From G020354085 sp964482055 (GTDB lineage: Bacteria > Pseudomonadota > Gammaproteobacteria > Acidiferrobacterales > Sulfurifustaceae), in contig CAYZVX010000003.1 in NCBI GenBank assembly GCA_964482055.1, forward strand, positions 13,176 through 77,175: 64,000 bases of DNA, given 5' to 3'. Every line of letters begins with the position of its first letter. Positions within the stretch are counted from its first letter, which is position 1. The position numbers and the translations under genes were made by a program. The notes beneath the pieces are model-generated. The model was not told the origin of the DNA. It saw only the letters and a program-made list of their open reading frames with translations, and ran no database searches. Positions 17,863-26,017 of the stretch are shown here, in pieces.

Positions 17863-18822
17863 TTACTTCGGCTCGAAGCGACGCAGAAACTCCTCGATCT
17901 CCTGGATGCTTTCCTTGACGTCCTGGGGCGTGGTGTTGCACGCGCGCTCGGTCGGCACCTTGGGAAGCTCGCGGCGCTGCTGCTCGAGCCTGGTCTCCAG
18001 GCGCCAGATCCAGGCGTCCTCGCGCAGCGTGTCCTCATCGACGTGCATGGGCATGCGGCCCTGCAGCGACGGCGCGCTGGTGCGCTCATCTTCCCAGCGC
18101 AGGCAGGTGGCGGTGATGTTGTCGCTTCTGCCGCGCGTGCGCTCCTCCGCCGCGTGCAGCATCTCCTCGACACCTTCCTCCAGAGCAGGCCGTGCGAGGA
18201 AGCGCGCGATCTCCGTGGGCTCGAGCGCGCTCCACAGACCGTCACTGCACAGCAGCAGGGTGTCGCCGCGCTCGAGGACAGTTTCCGGCCCCAGGTCGAT
18301 CGACGGTTTGCTCGGACCACCCACGCACTTGAGCAGCCGACCCTTGATCGGGTGGTCGCCGGCCTCGGCGTCGGTCAGAAAGCCTTCTTCGCGCAACTGC
18401 TCGACCGCGGTGTGGTCCTGGGTGCGGCGCAGGATCGCGCCGTTGCGGAAGTGATAGAGCCGCGAATCGCCAACGTGCGCCCAGTAGGCGTAGCCGTGCT
18501 GCACCAGGCAGGCCACACAGGTGCTGCGCGGCTCGATCGGCGGGCGCTGCGCGCGGCCGCGCCACTGGATGTCGTCGTGCGCGCGCAGGATGGCGAAGGC
18601 GAGGAATGCGGAGGGGCGCGCGATTACCTTTTGCCGCACCGTCTGGAACGAGCGCATCATGGAGGCGGTGAGCGTTTCGGCCGCGATCTCCCCGCCGTGG
18701 TGTCCGCCGAGCCCGTCGGCGAGCACGAGCAGCACGGCGTTGTCGCGCTCACCCACCGCTACCCGGTCCTGGTTGGTGGGGCGGGCGCCGCGCAGGCTGT
18801 ATTGGGCGAGCTGGTAGCGCAC
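17863..18822 (-). CDS. PP2C-type serine/threonine protein phosphatase
   Basis: This is a 319-residue PPM/PP2C phosphatase. Metal-binding aspartates are in NQDR (D19) and ADGLGGHHGG (D36), followed by VGDSRLYHFRNG, TQDHT, LLLCSDGLW and SDNITATCL, in family order. It most likely starts at GTG 18822, five bases after the kinase stop; the longer ATG-initiated frame would overlap the kinase gene heavily. The pairing suggests that it reverses phosphorylation by that kinase. A C-terminal extension of roughly 70 residues (DEDTLREDAWIWRLET onward) is predicted helical and not part of the PP2C core. Confidence 0.92.
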   Translation of the reverse strand: MRYQLAQYSLRGARPTNQDRVAVGERDNAVLLVLADGLGGHHGGEIAAETLTASMMRSFQTVRQKVIARPSAFLAFAILRAHDDIQWRGRAQRPPIEPRSTCVACLVQHGYAYWAHVGDSRLYHFRNGAILRRTQDHTAVEQLREEGFLTDAEAGDHPIKGRLLKCVGGPSKPSIDLGPETVLERGDTLLLCSDGLWSALEPTEIARFLARPALEEGVEEMLHAAEERTRGRSDNITATCLRWEDERTSAPSLQGRMPMHVDEDTLREDAWIWRLETRLEQQRRELPKVPTERACNTTPQDVKESIQEIEEFLRRFEPK

Positions 18823-18827
18823 GGGCT

Positions 18828-19775
18828 CTACTTGCGCACGCCCAGCAGGCGCAGGCTTAAGCGCTCGAAGAACGAGTCGCTTCGCTCGTCGAGCGGCTCG
18901 GCCGGGGTCTTGCGCAGCGCCGCGAGCAGCTCGTCGACCTTCTGCGGGCGCGAGAGCTGGTCCATCTGCAGGCACCAGTCGATCGCTTCGAGCAGCTCGC
19001 GCGTGTACTGGCGCGCGAACTTGCGGGCGGCGGGTTTGTAGACATCGCGCTCGGCCCGCTTGGTGGCGGCCGGCGGGGCGCGCCCGGCAATGCAGGCATA
19101 CATGCTGGCCCCGATCGCGTACAGGTCGGTCCACGGCCCGATGTGGCCGCGCTTGTGCTGCTCGATCGGCGCGAAGCCGAGGGTGAGCGTATGCGGGCCG
19201 ACCAGGCGGTTGCCGGCGTAGGCCTGTTGCGCCGCGCCGAAATCGAGCAGCAGCGGCTTGCCGCCCGGACGCAGCAGAATATTGGCCGGCTTGATGTCGA
19301 GGTGCAGGAGGCTCAGCTGATGCAGCTCGCGCAGCCCCAGCAGCAGCTCGCTGAACACCATGCGGATGAAGCGCTCGCTTAAAGCCCCACCCTGACGCTT
19401 GATGTACCAGCGCAGGTCCTTGCCGATCTCGTACTGCATGACGAGATAGACCGTGTTGTTCTCGCGGAAGAAATCCGTAACGCGGACGATGTTGGGGTGG
19501 TTGACCTTGGCGAGGACAGCGGCTTCCTCGAAGAAGCGCTTCATCCCTTGGCGGAAGGTGGAATCGGCCGCCTCCGACACGCTCTCCACCGTCTCGTCCT
19601 CGCGGCGCGTGGCCTGGCTGCTCGGCAGGTATTCCTTGACCACGACGGAGGCCCCGCGCGCCGTATCGGTGGCGAGGTACACGATGCTGAAGCCGCCGCC
19701 GCCCAGGGTCCTTTCGATGCGGTATTGGTGCAGGAGGGTGCCTGGGCGCAGGGCATATTCGGCTTTGAAACCCAC
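18828..19775 (-). CDS. Cytoplasmic serine/threonine protein kinase
   Basis: This is a 315-residue Hanks-type kinase. The glycine loop is LGGGGFSIVY (24-33), the ATP lysine is K47 in VVVKEYLP, the catalytic loop is HLDIKPANILL (159-169), and the DFG motif is at 179-181. The usual HRD is HLD, so this is a non-RD kinase, as in several bacterial members. No membrane segment or sensor domain is present, so input must come from a partner or from autophosphorylation. It is transcribed ahead of the PP2C gene, five bases apart, forming a kinase-phosphatase pair next to rph-rdgB-hemW. Confidence 0.93.
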   Translation of the reverse strand: MGFKAEYALRPGTLLHQYRIERTLGGGGFSIVYLATDTARGASVVVKEYLPSSQATRREDETVESVSEAADSTFRQGMKRFFEEAAVLAKVNHPNIVRVTDFFRENNTVYLVMQYEIGKDLRWYIKRQGGALSERFIRMVFSELLLGLRELHQLSLLHLDIKPANILLRPGGKPLLLDFGAAQQAYAGNRLVGPHTLTLGFAPIEQHKRGHIGPWTDLYAIGASMYACIAGRAPPAATKRAERDVYKPAARKFARQYTRELLEAIDWCLQMDQLSRPQKVDELLAALRKTPAEPLDERSDSFFERLSLRLLGVRK

Positions 19776-19924
19776 GGCGCGAAGTCCTGTTACATCGGTG
19801 AAGTCGGTGATTATCTCACCTCAAGGCTCATTATATACGCCGCGCTCGCGCCGTTCGGGCGCCGGTTCCGCGGGGGTAGGAATCCGGCTACCATGCGGCC
19901 CATGCCTGACGCGCGCCAGAACCC

Positions 19925-20791
19925 ATGACCCGCAGCATGACCGCCTTCGCGCGGGCGGACACCGACACCCCTTGGGGGCAGCTCAGCTGCGAGCTGCGCT
20001 CGGTCAATCACCGTTATCTGGAATTCAGCGCCAAGCTGCCGGAGGACCTGCGCGCGCTCGAGACCCGCATCCGCGAGCTCGCCGCCAGGCATGTCGAGCG
20101 CGGCAAGCTCGAATGCCAGCTGCGATTGCAGCCGCGCGAGCTGGCCGCAGGCGATCTGGAGCTCGACGAAGCGCAGGTGCGGCGCGTGCTCGCCGCCGGC
20201 GAGCGCATTCGCAGTTTCTCGAGCGTGGTGGTGCCATTGCGTACCGTGGACGTGCTGCGCTGGCCGGGTGTGGTAAAGACAGTAGCGGTTGACACGCAAG
20301 CGCTCGCCGAGACGGCCCTCGCCTTGGTCGATCGCGCCATGCAGGAGTTGGTCGCTACACGCGTGCGCGAGGGTGAGCGCCTGCGCACCCTGCTGTCGCA
20401 GCGCCTTGACAGCATGGCGGCGATCGTCGCCGAGGTGCGGCGCATCCTCCCCGAGATCACGACCGCCTTTCGCGAGCGCCTGGTGGCGCGCTTGCAGGAG
20501 CTGCGTACCCAGCTCGACGCCAATCGCATCGAGCAGGAAATCGTGCTGTTCGCGAGCCGGGCCGATGTCGCCGAGGAGCTCGATCGGCTCGACACCCACA
20601 TCGGTGAGGCGCGGCGCGTGCTGGGTCAGCCCGGCGCGGCCGGCCGGCGGCTCGACTTTCTGATGCAGGAGTTCAACCGCGAGGCCAACACGCTCGCATC
20701 CAAGGCGGTCGACATCCGCCTGACCAATGCCGCCGTCGAGCTCAAGGTCCTGATCGAGCAGATGCGCGAACAGGTCCAGAACATCGAGTGA
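19925..20791 (+). CDS. yicC: YicC family endoribonuclease-like protein
   Basis: This is a 288-residue YicC family protein; E. coli YicC is an RNase that influences small RNA stability. The opening MTRSMTAFARADTDTPWGQLSCELRSVNHRYLE is diagnostic. The C-terminal part matches the conserved DUF1732 domain (GRRLDFLMQEFNREANTLASKA). The length is normal. It is transcribed divergently from the kinase gene and lies upstream of gmk, the usual neighbour, although here two lipoprotein genes come between them. Confidence 0.94.
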   Translation: MTRSMTAFARADTDTPWGQLSCELRSVNHRYLEFSAKLPEDLRALETRIRELAARHVERGKLECQLRLQPRELAAGDLELDEAQVRRVLAAGERIRSFSSVVVPLRTVDVLRWPGVVKTVAVDTQALAETALALVDRAMQELVATRVREGERLRTLLSQRLDSMAAIVAEVRRILPEITTAFRERLVARLQELRTQLDANRIEQEIVLFASRADVAEELDRLDTHIGEARRVLGQPGAAGRRLDFLMQEFNREANTLASKAVDIRLTNAAVELKVLIEQMREQVQNIE

Positions 20792-20820
20792 TGGACCGGG
20801 CGGGCCGGTTGGAGGTGGCA

Positions 20821-21222
20821 ATGGGCGGGGTGGGACGTTGGTCGGTTGTGGCCTTGGCGCTTCTGCTCGGGGCATGCGCCTCGGTGGGCGACCAGCGCCG
20901 GCTCGAGTTGTTCGAAAAAACCGCCCGCGCCTACGACCGGGCCATCCGCTGGTCGGACTTCCAGGCCGCCTACAGCCTGACCCGGCCGGACCCCGCCCGA
21001 CCCCCGGACTTCGCGCGCCTCAGGGGTGTCCAGGTGACCTCCTACGAGGCGGTCGGTGCAACTCCGTCCGCCAGCGCCATGGAGGTGCGCCAAGCCGTGG
21101 CCATCGAATACATGCGCATCAATGACATGCGCGTGCGTCGCATCGTGGATGAGCAGGTGTGGGTCTACAGCGAGTCCGAGAAACGCTGGCAGCTCATCAG
21201 TGGTTTGCCGGCCTTCGAGTAA
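20821..21222 (+). CDS. Small putative lipoprotein of unknown function
   Basis: This is a 133-residue protein with a lipoprotein signal (VVALALLLGAC, lipid cysteine C19). About 110 residues follow with no membrane segment, including a helical part (RLELFEKTARAYDRAIRW) and a C-terminal beta-rich part (RRIVDEQVWVYSESEKRWQLISGLPAF). I chose ATG 20821 because GGAGGTGG lies just upstream. An earlier in-frame ATG at 20788 would overlap yicC. The family is not recognised. It probably follows yicC in one transcript. Confidence 0.75.
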   Translation: MGGVGRWSVVALALLLGACASVGDQRRLELFEKTARAYDRAIRWSDFQAAYSLTRPDPARPPDFARLRGVQVTSYEAVGATPSASAMEVRQAVAIEYMRINDMRVRRIVDEQVWVYSESEKRWQLISGLPAFE

Positions 21223-21235
21223 ATACCTGGCGACC

Positions 21236-21264
21236 TTGCCATCCCGTAGAGCGTAAACTAGATT
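21236..21264 (+). promoter_or_regulatory. Possible sigma-70 promoter
   Basis: TTGCCA (21236-21241) and TAGATT (21259-21264) are separated by 17 bases, upstream of the lipoprotein gene that starts at 21385. The match is moderate and is supported only by position. Confidence 0.3.
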
Positions 21265-21286
21265 TGGTACACGGACTTAATGGCAC

Positions 21287-21309
21287 AAGCTCGCGTTGCT
21301 TGCGAGCTT
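21287..21309. promoter_or_regulatory. Hairpin in the leader of a lipoprotein gene
   Basis: AAGCTCGC (21287-21294) and GCGAGCTT (21302-21309) form a perfect 8-bp stem with a 7-base loop. It lies in the 5' leader about 75 bases before the start codon. No T-run follows, so it may act as an operator or leader structure rather than a terminator. Confidence 0.45.
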
Positions 21310-21384
21310 CGTGAAGCAGTGGCGGCCACGCAGCACCAACGGTACGCGAAGCCCGGTGTGACCAAACTCAATCAGGAGGCAAGA

Positions 21385-21858
21385 ATGCAATTGGGGTTTT
21401 TGGCCAGGCGCAGCATCGCCGTACTGCTCTTGGCAATGGCGGTAGGCTCGTGCGGGGACGAATCGCGCGGTAGCATTGAGTTCATTCGCTATTCCACCGG
21501 GCGCAATGTGGCCGCCGAGGCTGGCGGTCCAATTACGGACTTGGAGCCGGTGGGGATCCTGGTGAAGAGCCCTACCGGGCAGCCGCAGGGCAACGCTAAG
21601 GTTAAGGTGCTTGCATTGGGCGGGGCGATTTATTCGGGCCTCTTGGCGGATATCACGGGCGCGACGCCGCTCGGCGACAACGTTGAATTGACAACGAACG
21701 GCTATGGCGTGGTGGAGGTGACGGTTCTTTTCACTTACAGCGCTCCGATCGATGGTGAGTTCGTGATCATGTCCGCTTTCAGCGGCTCGGTGGGGAACCA
21801 GTTCACCATGCAGTTCACGTGTTTCGAAGCAACCGCAGCCGCTCCGGATTGTCCATAA
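21385..21858 (+). CDS. Putative secreted lipoprotein, Ig-like fold possible
   Basis: This is a 157-residue protein with a lipoprotein signal (RRSIAVLLLAMAVGSC, lipid cysteine C23) and an AGGAGG site nine bases before ATG 21385. The mature part is beta-rich (GPITDLEPVGILVKSPTGQP, VVEVTVLFTYSAP, GEFVIMSAFSGS), with polar spacing like bacterial Ig-like domains. Two further cysteines near the end (FTCFEATAAAPDC) could form a disulfide. Base composition looks less GC-rich than in neighbouring genes, which may mean acquisition. The function is unknown. Confidence 0.7.
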   Translation: MQLGFLARRSIAVLLLAMAVGSCGDESRGSIEFIRYSTGRNVAAEAGGPITDLEPVGILVKSPTGQPQGNAKVKVLALGGAIYSGLLADITGATPLGDNVELTTNGYGVVEVTVLFTYSAPIDGEFVIMSAFSGSVGNQFTMQFTCFEATAAAPDCP

Positions 21859-22063
21859 AAGGGAGCGGGCCGGTTCATAATCGTCCAGACGTCACGGTCG
21901 AGCGCTTTGACACCGGCGGCGTGGCCTGTCCGCAGGCCATCGGCGCACGCCATACGTTTTCCGATAACGCCGGGACGGGTCTTTTAGTACGCGCCGGGCG
22001 CGTTCCAGACAATCCCGACGCGCCCAGCCGGTCGATCGCACCGCGTCCTGAACGTAAGCGGTC

Positions 22064-22079
22064 TTTCGCCCGAGCGAAA
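22064..22079. promoter_or_regulatory. Short palindrome upstream of gmk
   Basis: TTTCGC and GCGAAA (22064-22069 and 22074-22079) flank a CCGA loop, ending nine bases before the gmk start codon. This is close enough to touch the ribosome site or to be an operator. Confidence 0.35.
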
Positions 22080-22088
22080 ACCAGAACA

Positions 22089-22694
22089 ATGAGCATGGGT
22101 CGGTTGTTCATTCTCTCCGCCGCCTCCGGCACCGGCAAGACGAGCCTCGCCAACGCGCTGATCGAGAGCGTGCCGGACCTGGAGTTTTCGGTCTCGCACA
22201 CCACGCGCCCGCCGCGCCCCGGCGAGAAGTACGGCGTGCACTACTACTTCGTGAGCCGCGAGGAATTCGAGATGATGGTCGCGGCCGGGCAGTTTCTCGA
22301 GCACGCCCAGGTGTTCGACAACTACTACGGCACCTCGCGCCCACAGGTCGAGCAGCGCTTGAAGCAGGGCAAGAGCGTGATCCTCGACATCGATTGGCAG
22401 GGGGCGCGCTCGATCAAGGCGCGCATGCCCGAGGCGGTAACCATCTTCATCCTGCCGCCGTCGCGCGCGGCGCTCGAGGAGCGGCTCATCAAGCGTGGCC
22501 AGGACTCCCCCGAGGTCATCGCGCGGCGCATGCGCGATGCGGTGGCCGAGATGCGCCACTACCGGGAGTTCGATTACGTCGTGGTGAACGACGACTTCGA
22601 GGCGGCGCTGGCCGATCTCAAGGCCATCATTACCGGCCAAGGCAAGCCGCGCCCGCCGAATGTGGATATTGCCGAGCTGCTGCGAGAACCCTGA
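22089..22694 (+). CDS. gmk: Guanylate kinase
   Basis: It phosphorylates GMP/dGMP to the diphosphate with ATP. The 201-residue protein has the P-loop ASGTGKTSL near the N-terminus, the GMP-binding TTRPPRPGE...YYFVS segment, the FLEHAQVFDNYYGT motif and the LDIDWQGA segment, all as in the family. The start is ATG 22089 (a second ATG lies two codons later). The long upstream frame has no family similarity. The order gmk-rpoZ-spoT is standard in proteobacteria. Confidence 0.97.
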   Translation: MSMGRLFILSAASGTGKTSLANALIESVPDLEFSVSHTTRPPRPGEKYGVHYYFVSREEFEMMVAAGQFLEHAQVFDNYYGTSRPQVEQRLKQGKSVILDIDWQGARSIKARMPEAVTIFILPPSRAALEERLIKRGQDSPEVIARRMRDAVAEMRHYREFDYVVVNDDFEAALADLKAIITGQGKPRPPNVDIAELLREP

Positions 22695-22823
22695 GGGGCG
22701 GCTGGAAAATCGGCCGATATATCAGTAACATTCGTTCTCCCCGTCGCAGCCGGTCCGGTTGGCATGGTTCGCCCTCTGGATCGACCCCGCGCAAAGCCGG
22801 AAAAATCAAAGAGGTAGAGTAAG

Positions 22824-23126
22824 ATGGCACGTGTCACCGTTGAAGATTGCCTCAATTACGTCGACAACCGTTTCCAGCTGGTGCTGGTCGCCGCCAAGCG
22901 CGCGCGGCAGCTAGCCATGGGGGCCGAGCCGTGCGTACCGCGCGAGAACGACAAACCGACGGTGATCGCCCTGCGCGAGATCGCGGGCGGGTTCGTGACC
23001 AATGCCATTCTCGACGAAGAGCCGATGCAGGCCGGGCTAGAGGGCGATGAAGACACAGCCGAGCAAGCGCAAGGGACCCCAGACCTCGGCGCCGCCCCCG
23101 CCGGCGGCGACACCGCCGCCCACTAG
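22824..23126 (+). CDS. rpoZ: RNA polymerase omega subunit
   Basis: The omega subunit helps assemble RNA polymerase and contributes to the ppGpp-binding site. The 100-residue protein begins MARVTVEDCLNYVDNRFQLVLVAAKRARQLAMG and continues NDKPTVIALREIAGG, both diagnostic. A GAGGTAGAG ribosome site precedes ATG 22824. The C-terminal tail is acidic and then Ala/Gly-rich. The end of the gene may overlap the start of spoT by 80 bases in a different frame, depending on which spoT start is used. Confidence 0.96.
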   Translation: MARVTVEDCLNYVDNRFQLVLVAAKRARQLAMGAEPCVPRENDKPTVIALREIAGGFVTNAILDEEPMQAGLEGDEDTAEQAQGTPDLGAAPAGGDTAAH

Positions 23127-25449
23127 CCGCGCGGCGCCGGGCGCAGACGGCGCCGATCGGACCGACGACTGCATGGAGGCAGGAGGTCGAGCCACGCACG
23201 GTGCAGTTGCCAAGGCGAGGGCCGCGGGCCACGACTCCAGGGACGGAGGAGGTAGGGCGAAGCAGGACGCACGAGCCGAAGGACGGCCCGACAGCGAACC
23301 TGCCGAGCGCTTTCAGATCGCCGATCTCTGCGCACTTCTGGAGCGCTACCTCGAACCGCGCGACGTCGCCGACGTCTACCGCGCCTACCTGTTTAGCGCC
23401 GAGGCCCACGAGGGCCAGCGCCGCAAGAGCGGCGAACCGTACATCTATCATCCCCTGGAAGTGGCACGCATCCTTGCCGAGATGCGCATGGACGCCAAGA
23501 GCATCATGGCGGCCATCCTGCACGATGTCATCGAGGACACGCGCATCCCGAAGGAGATGATCGAGGACGAGTTCGGGCGCGACGTGGCGGAGCTCGTCGA
23601 CGGTGTGAGCAAGATCGGCCAGATCACCTTCCAGACCAAGGAGGAGGCGCAGGCCGAGAACTTCCGCAAGATGCTGCTCGCCATGGCGCGCGACATCCGC
23701 GTCATCCTCATCAAGCTCGCCGACCGCCTGCACAACATGCGCACCCTGGGGCCGCTCAAGCGCGACAAGCAGCGCGCCATTGCACGCGAGACCATCGAGA
23801 TCTACGCGCCCATCGCCAACCGCCTCGGCGTGCGCCGCTGGGCCACCGAGCTCGAGGACCTCGGGCTGCGCGCGCTCTACCCGATGCGCTACCGCACGAT
23901 CGCCGATGCGGTGCGCAAGCGCCACGGCAACCGCAAGGCGATCGTGGAGCGGGTGCGCAACGCCATCATCACCCAGCTCGAGCAGGAAGGCATCCACGCG
24001 GAGGTGAGCGGGCGCGAGAAGAACGTCTACAACATCTACCGCAAGATGCTCACCAAGCACCTGTCGTTCGACCAGGTGCACGACGTCTACGGTTTTCGCA
24101 TCATCGTCGATCGCGTGGATACCTGCTATCGCACGCTCGGCGTCATCCACAATCTCTACAAGCCGATCCCCGGGCGCTTCAAGGACTACATCGCCATTCC
24201 CAAGACCAACGGCTACCAGTCGCTGCACACGGTGGTGTTCGGTCCGTTCGGTGTGCCGATCGAGGTGCAGATCCGCACCCAGGAAATGCATCGCATCGCC
24301 GAGGCCGGGGTGGCCTCGCACTGGCTGTACAAGAGTGGCGAGGCAACCGAGGAGCACGTGCGCCAGCGCGCGCTGCAATGGCTCAAGGACCTGCTCGAGA
24401 CCCAGCAGAAGGCCGGCAACTCGCACGAGTTCCTCGAGCACCTCAAGGTCGACCTGTTCCCCGACGAGGTCTACGTGTTCACCCCGAACGGCGAGATCAA
24501 GAAGCTGCCGCGCGGCGCGACCGTGGTCGACTTCGCCTATGACGTGCACACCGACATCGGCAACCGCTGCGTCGGCGCCAAGGTCAACCACCAGCTCGTG
24601 CCGCTGCGCACGCCGCTGCGCAACGGCGACCATGTCGAGATCCTCACTGCCGAGCGCGCCCGCCCCAATGCGGCCTGGCTCAATTACGTGATCACGAGCA
24701 AGGCGCGTGCGAACATCCGCAGCCACTTGAAAAACCAGGCGCGCGATGAATCGATCCAGCTCGGCAAGCGGCTGCTCGACAAGGCGCTCACCGAGATCGG
24801 CACGCCGCCCGAGCGCATCACACCCATGCAGCGCGCCGAGTTCCTCAAGTCGCTCAAGGTCAAGAGTTGGGAAGACCTGCTCGCCGAGATCGGGCTCGGC
24901 AACCGCCTCGCCGCGGTGGTGGCACGCCAGCTCGCGCCGGAGGCGCCGCCACGCGAGGAAAGCCGCCTGCGCCGCCTGTTTCGCCGCAACCCCAAGCCGA
25001 AGGGGCCGCCGCTCGCGATTCGCGGCACCGAAGGCGTGGTGGTGCAGTACGCGCGCTGCTGCCGGCCCATCCCCGGCGATCCGATCCTGGGTTTTCTCAC
25101 GGCCGGCCGCGGCATCGTGGTGCACACCGAGGACTGCCCGAACGTCGCCAAATACCGCAAGCATCCCGAGCAGTGGATCGACGTGCAGTGGGAGCGCGAC
25201 ATCCAGGGCATCTTTCCGGTCAGCTTCCGCGTCGAGGTGAAGAACCGCCGCGGCGTGCTGGCGGCGGTCTCGGCGGCGATCTCCGCCGAGGAGGCCAACA
25301 TCGACGCGCTGTCCTTCGACGATCGCGACGCCGAGTACACGAGCATGGATTTCGTCGTCGAGGTGCGCGACCGCGTGCATCTGGCGCGCATCATGCGCCG
25401 GGTGCGGTCGATTGACGCGGTGGTTCGCATCAACCGCAAGAAGGGATAG
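23047..25449 (+). CDS. spoT: Bifunctional (p)ppGpp synthetase/hydrolase SpoT
   Basis: SpoT makes and degrades the stringent-response alarmone. The hydrolase HD domain has HDVIEDT near residue 159, and the synthetase domain has RFKDYIAIPKTNGYQSLHT near 377. TGS, zinc-finger-like (YARCCRPIPGD) and C-terminal ACT domains follow. The N-terminus is odd. Family similarity begins only at about FQIADLCALLERYLEP (near residue 88). Residues about 56-84 are encoded by a copy of the palindromic repeat also present near 31.6 kb. ATG 23047 overlaps rpoZ and has AGAGGG close by. ATG 23173 is the only other in-frame ATG before the conserved part, so the repeat is translated from either start. Confidence 0.95.
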   Translation: MKTQPSKRKGPQTSAPPPPAATPPPTSRAAPGADGADRTDDCMEAGGRATHGAVAKARAAGHDSRDGGGRAKQDARAEGRPDSEPAERFQIADLCALLERYLEPRDVADVYRAYLFSAEAHEGQRRKSGEPYIYHPLEVARILAEMRMDAKSIMAAILHDVIEDTRIPKEMIEDEFGRDVAELVDGVSKIGQITFQTKEEAQAENFRKMLLAMARDIRVILIKLADRLHNMRTLGPLKRDKQRAIARETIEIYAPIANRLGVRRWATELEDLGLRALYPMRYRTIADAVRKRHGNRKAIVERVRNAIITQLEQEGIHAEVSGREKNVYNIYRKMLTKHLSFDQVHDVYGFRIIVDRVDTCYRTLGVIHNLYKPIPGRFKDYIAIPKTNGYQSLHTVVFGPFGVPIEVQIRTQEMHRIAEAGVASHWLYKSGEATEEHVRQRALQWLKDLLETQQKAGNSHEFLEHLKVDLFPDEVYVFTPNGEIKKLPRGATVVDFAYDVHTDIGNRCVGAKVNHQLVPLRTPLRNGDHVEILTAERARPNAAWLNYVITSKARANIRSHLKNQARDESIQLGKRLLDKALTEIGTPPERITPMQRAEFLKSLKVKSWEDLLAEIGLGNRLAAVVARQLAPEAPPREESRLRRLFRRNPKPKGPPLAIRGTEGVVVQYARCCRPIPGDPILGFLTAGRGIVVHTEDCPNVAKYRKHPEQWIDVQWERDIQGIFPVSFRVEVKNRRGVLAAVSAAISAEEANIDALSFDDRDAEYTSMDFVVEVRDRVHLARIMRRVRSIDAVVRINRKKG
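23211..23299. repeat. Palindromic repeat copy inside the spoT coding region
   Basis: This segment, read on the minus strand, matches 31590-31672 with about a dozen differences. It shares the words CTTCGGCTCG, CGTCCTGCTTCGCCC and CTACCTCCTCCGTCCCTGG. Its hairpin CTCCA-GGGA-CGGAG (23235-23248) has the family's GGGA/TCCC loop. It is read in frame as AAGHDSRDGGGRAKQDARAE within SpoT. Confidence 0.85.
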
Positions 25450-25515
25450 TGAACGGTGAACAAGTGATGCGTGAACAGTGAACACTCACGGCTCACCGTT
25501 CACCTCACTGGTCAA
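25450..25515. repeat. GTGAAC-type repeat between spoT and ridA
   Basis: The repeat starts directly after the spoT stop codon: TGAACGGTGAAC, then GTGAACAGTGAAC (25471-25483), then the inverted GGCTCACCGTTCACC. It fills most of the gap before ridA. Confidence 0.7.
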
Positions 25516-25529
25516 TGCACGAGGCGACG

Positions 25530-25976
25530 ATGCAGAAGAAGACCATTGAGACCAACGAAGCCCCCCAGGCCATCGGTACCTACTCGCAGGCGGTGCGGGC
25601 CGGTGACACCGTGTATCTGTCCGGCCAGATCCCGCTTGTGCCGGGCACCACGCAGCTCGAAAGCGGCGACATGCGCGCGCAGATTGCGCGCGTGTTCGAC
25701 AATCTCGCGGCGGTTGCGCGCGCCGCCGGCGGATCGCTTGCAGACGTGGTCAAGCTCAACGTGTTCCTCACCGACCTCGCGAACTTCCCGCTCGTCAATG
25801 AGGTGATGGCGCGGTACTTCCAGGAACCCTACCCGGCGCGGGCAGCGGTCGGGGTGGCGGGGCTGCCGCGAGGAGCACCGGTGGAAATGGATGCCGTGAT
25901 GGTCATCGGTCGCCGTGCTGGCCGTGCCGCTGTCAAGCGCAGAATGCCTGCCCGCAAGTCCAAGAAGCGGCGCTAG
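25530..25976 (+). CDS. ridA: RidA/YjgF family enamine/imine deaminase
   Basis: RidA hydrolyses reactive 2-aminoacrylate and other imines formed by PLP enzymes. The first 127 or so residues match well (APQAIGTYSQAVRAGDTVYLSGQIPL, VVKLNVFLTDLANFPLVNEV, YPARAAVGVAGLPRGAPVEMDAVMV), including the conserved arginine of the active site. The protein is 148 residues, longer than the usual 125-130, because of a lysine/arginine-rich tail (GRAAVKRRMPARKSKKRR) that looks nucleic-acid binding. The start is ATG 25530, just after GAGGCGACG. Confidence 0.92.
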   Translation: MQKKTIETNEAPQAIGTYSQAVRAGDTVYLSGQIPLVPGTTQLESGDMRAQIARVFDNLAAVARAAGGSLADVVKLNVFLTDLANFPLVNEVMARYFQEPYPARAAVGVAGLPRGAPVEMDAVMVIGRRAGRAAVKRRMPARKSKKRR

Positions 25977-26017
25977 ACGCCGCCGGGTTACCCGTGGCGG
26001 CGACGGCGGGACAGGCC

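Noticed and set aside
17320..19041. 573-residue plus-strand frame opposite rph, phosphatase and kinase
   Set aside because: Crosses three well-supported genes on the other strand and has no recognisable domain.
22852..25485. 877-residue open frame on the minus strand opposite spoT
   Set aside because: It is a shadow of the strongly supported spoT and rpoZ genes caused by GC-rich codon use; histidine/arginine/valine-rich with no family motif.
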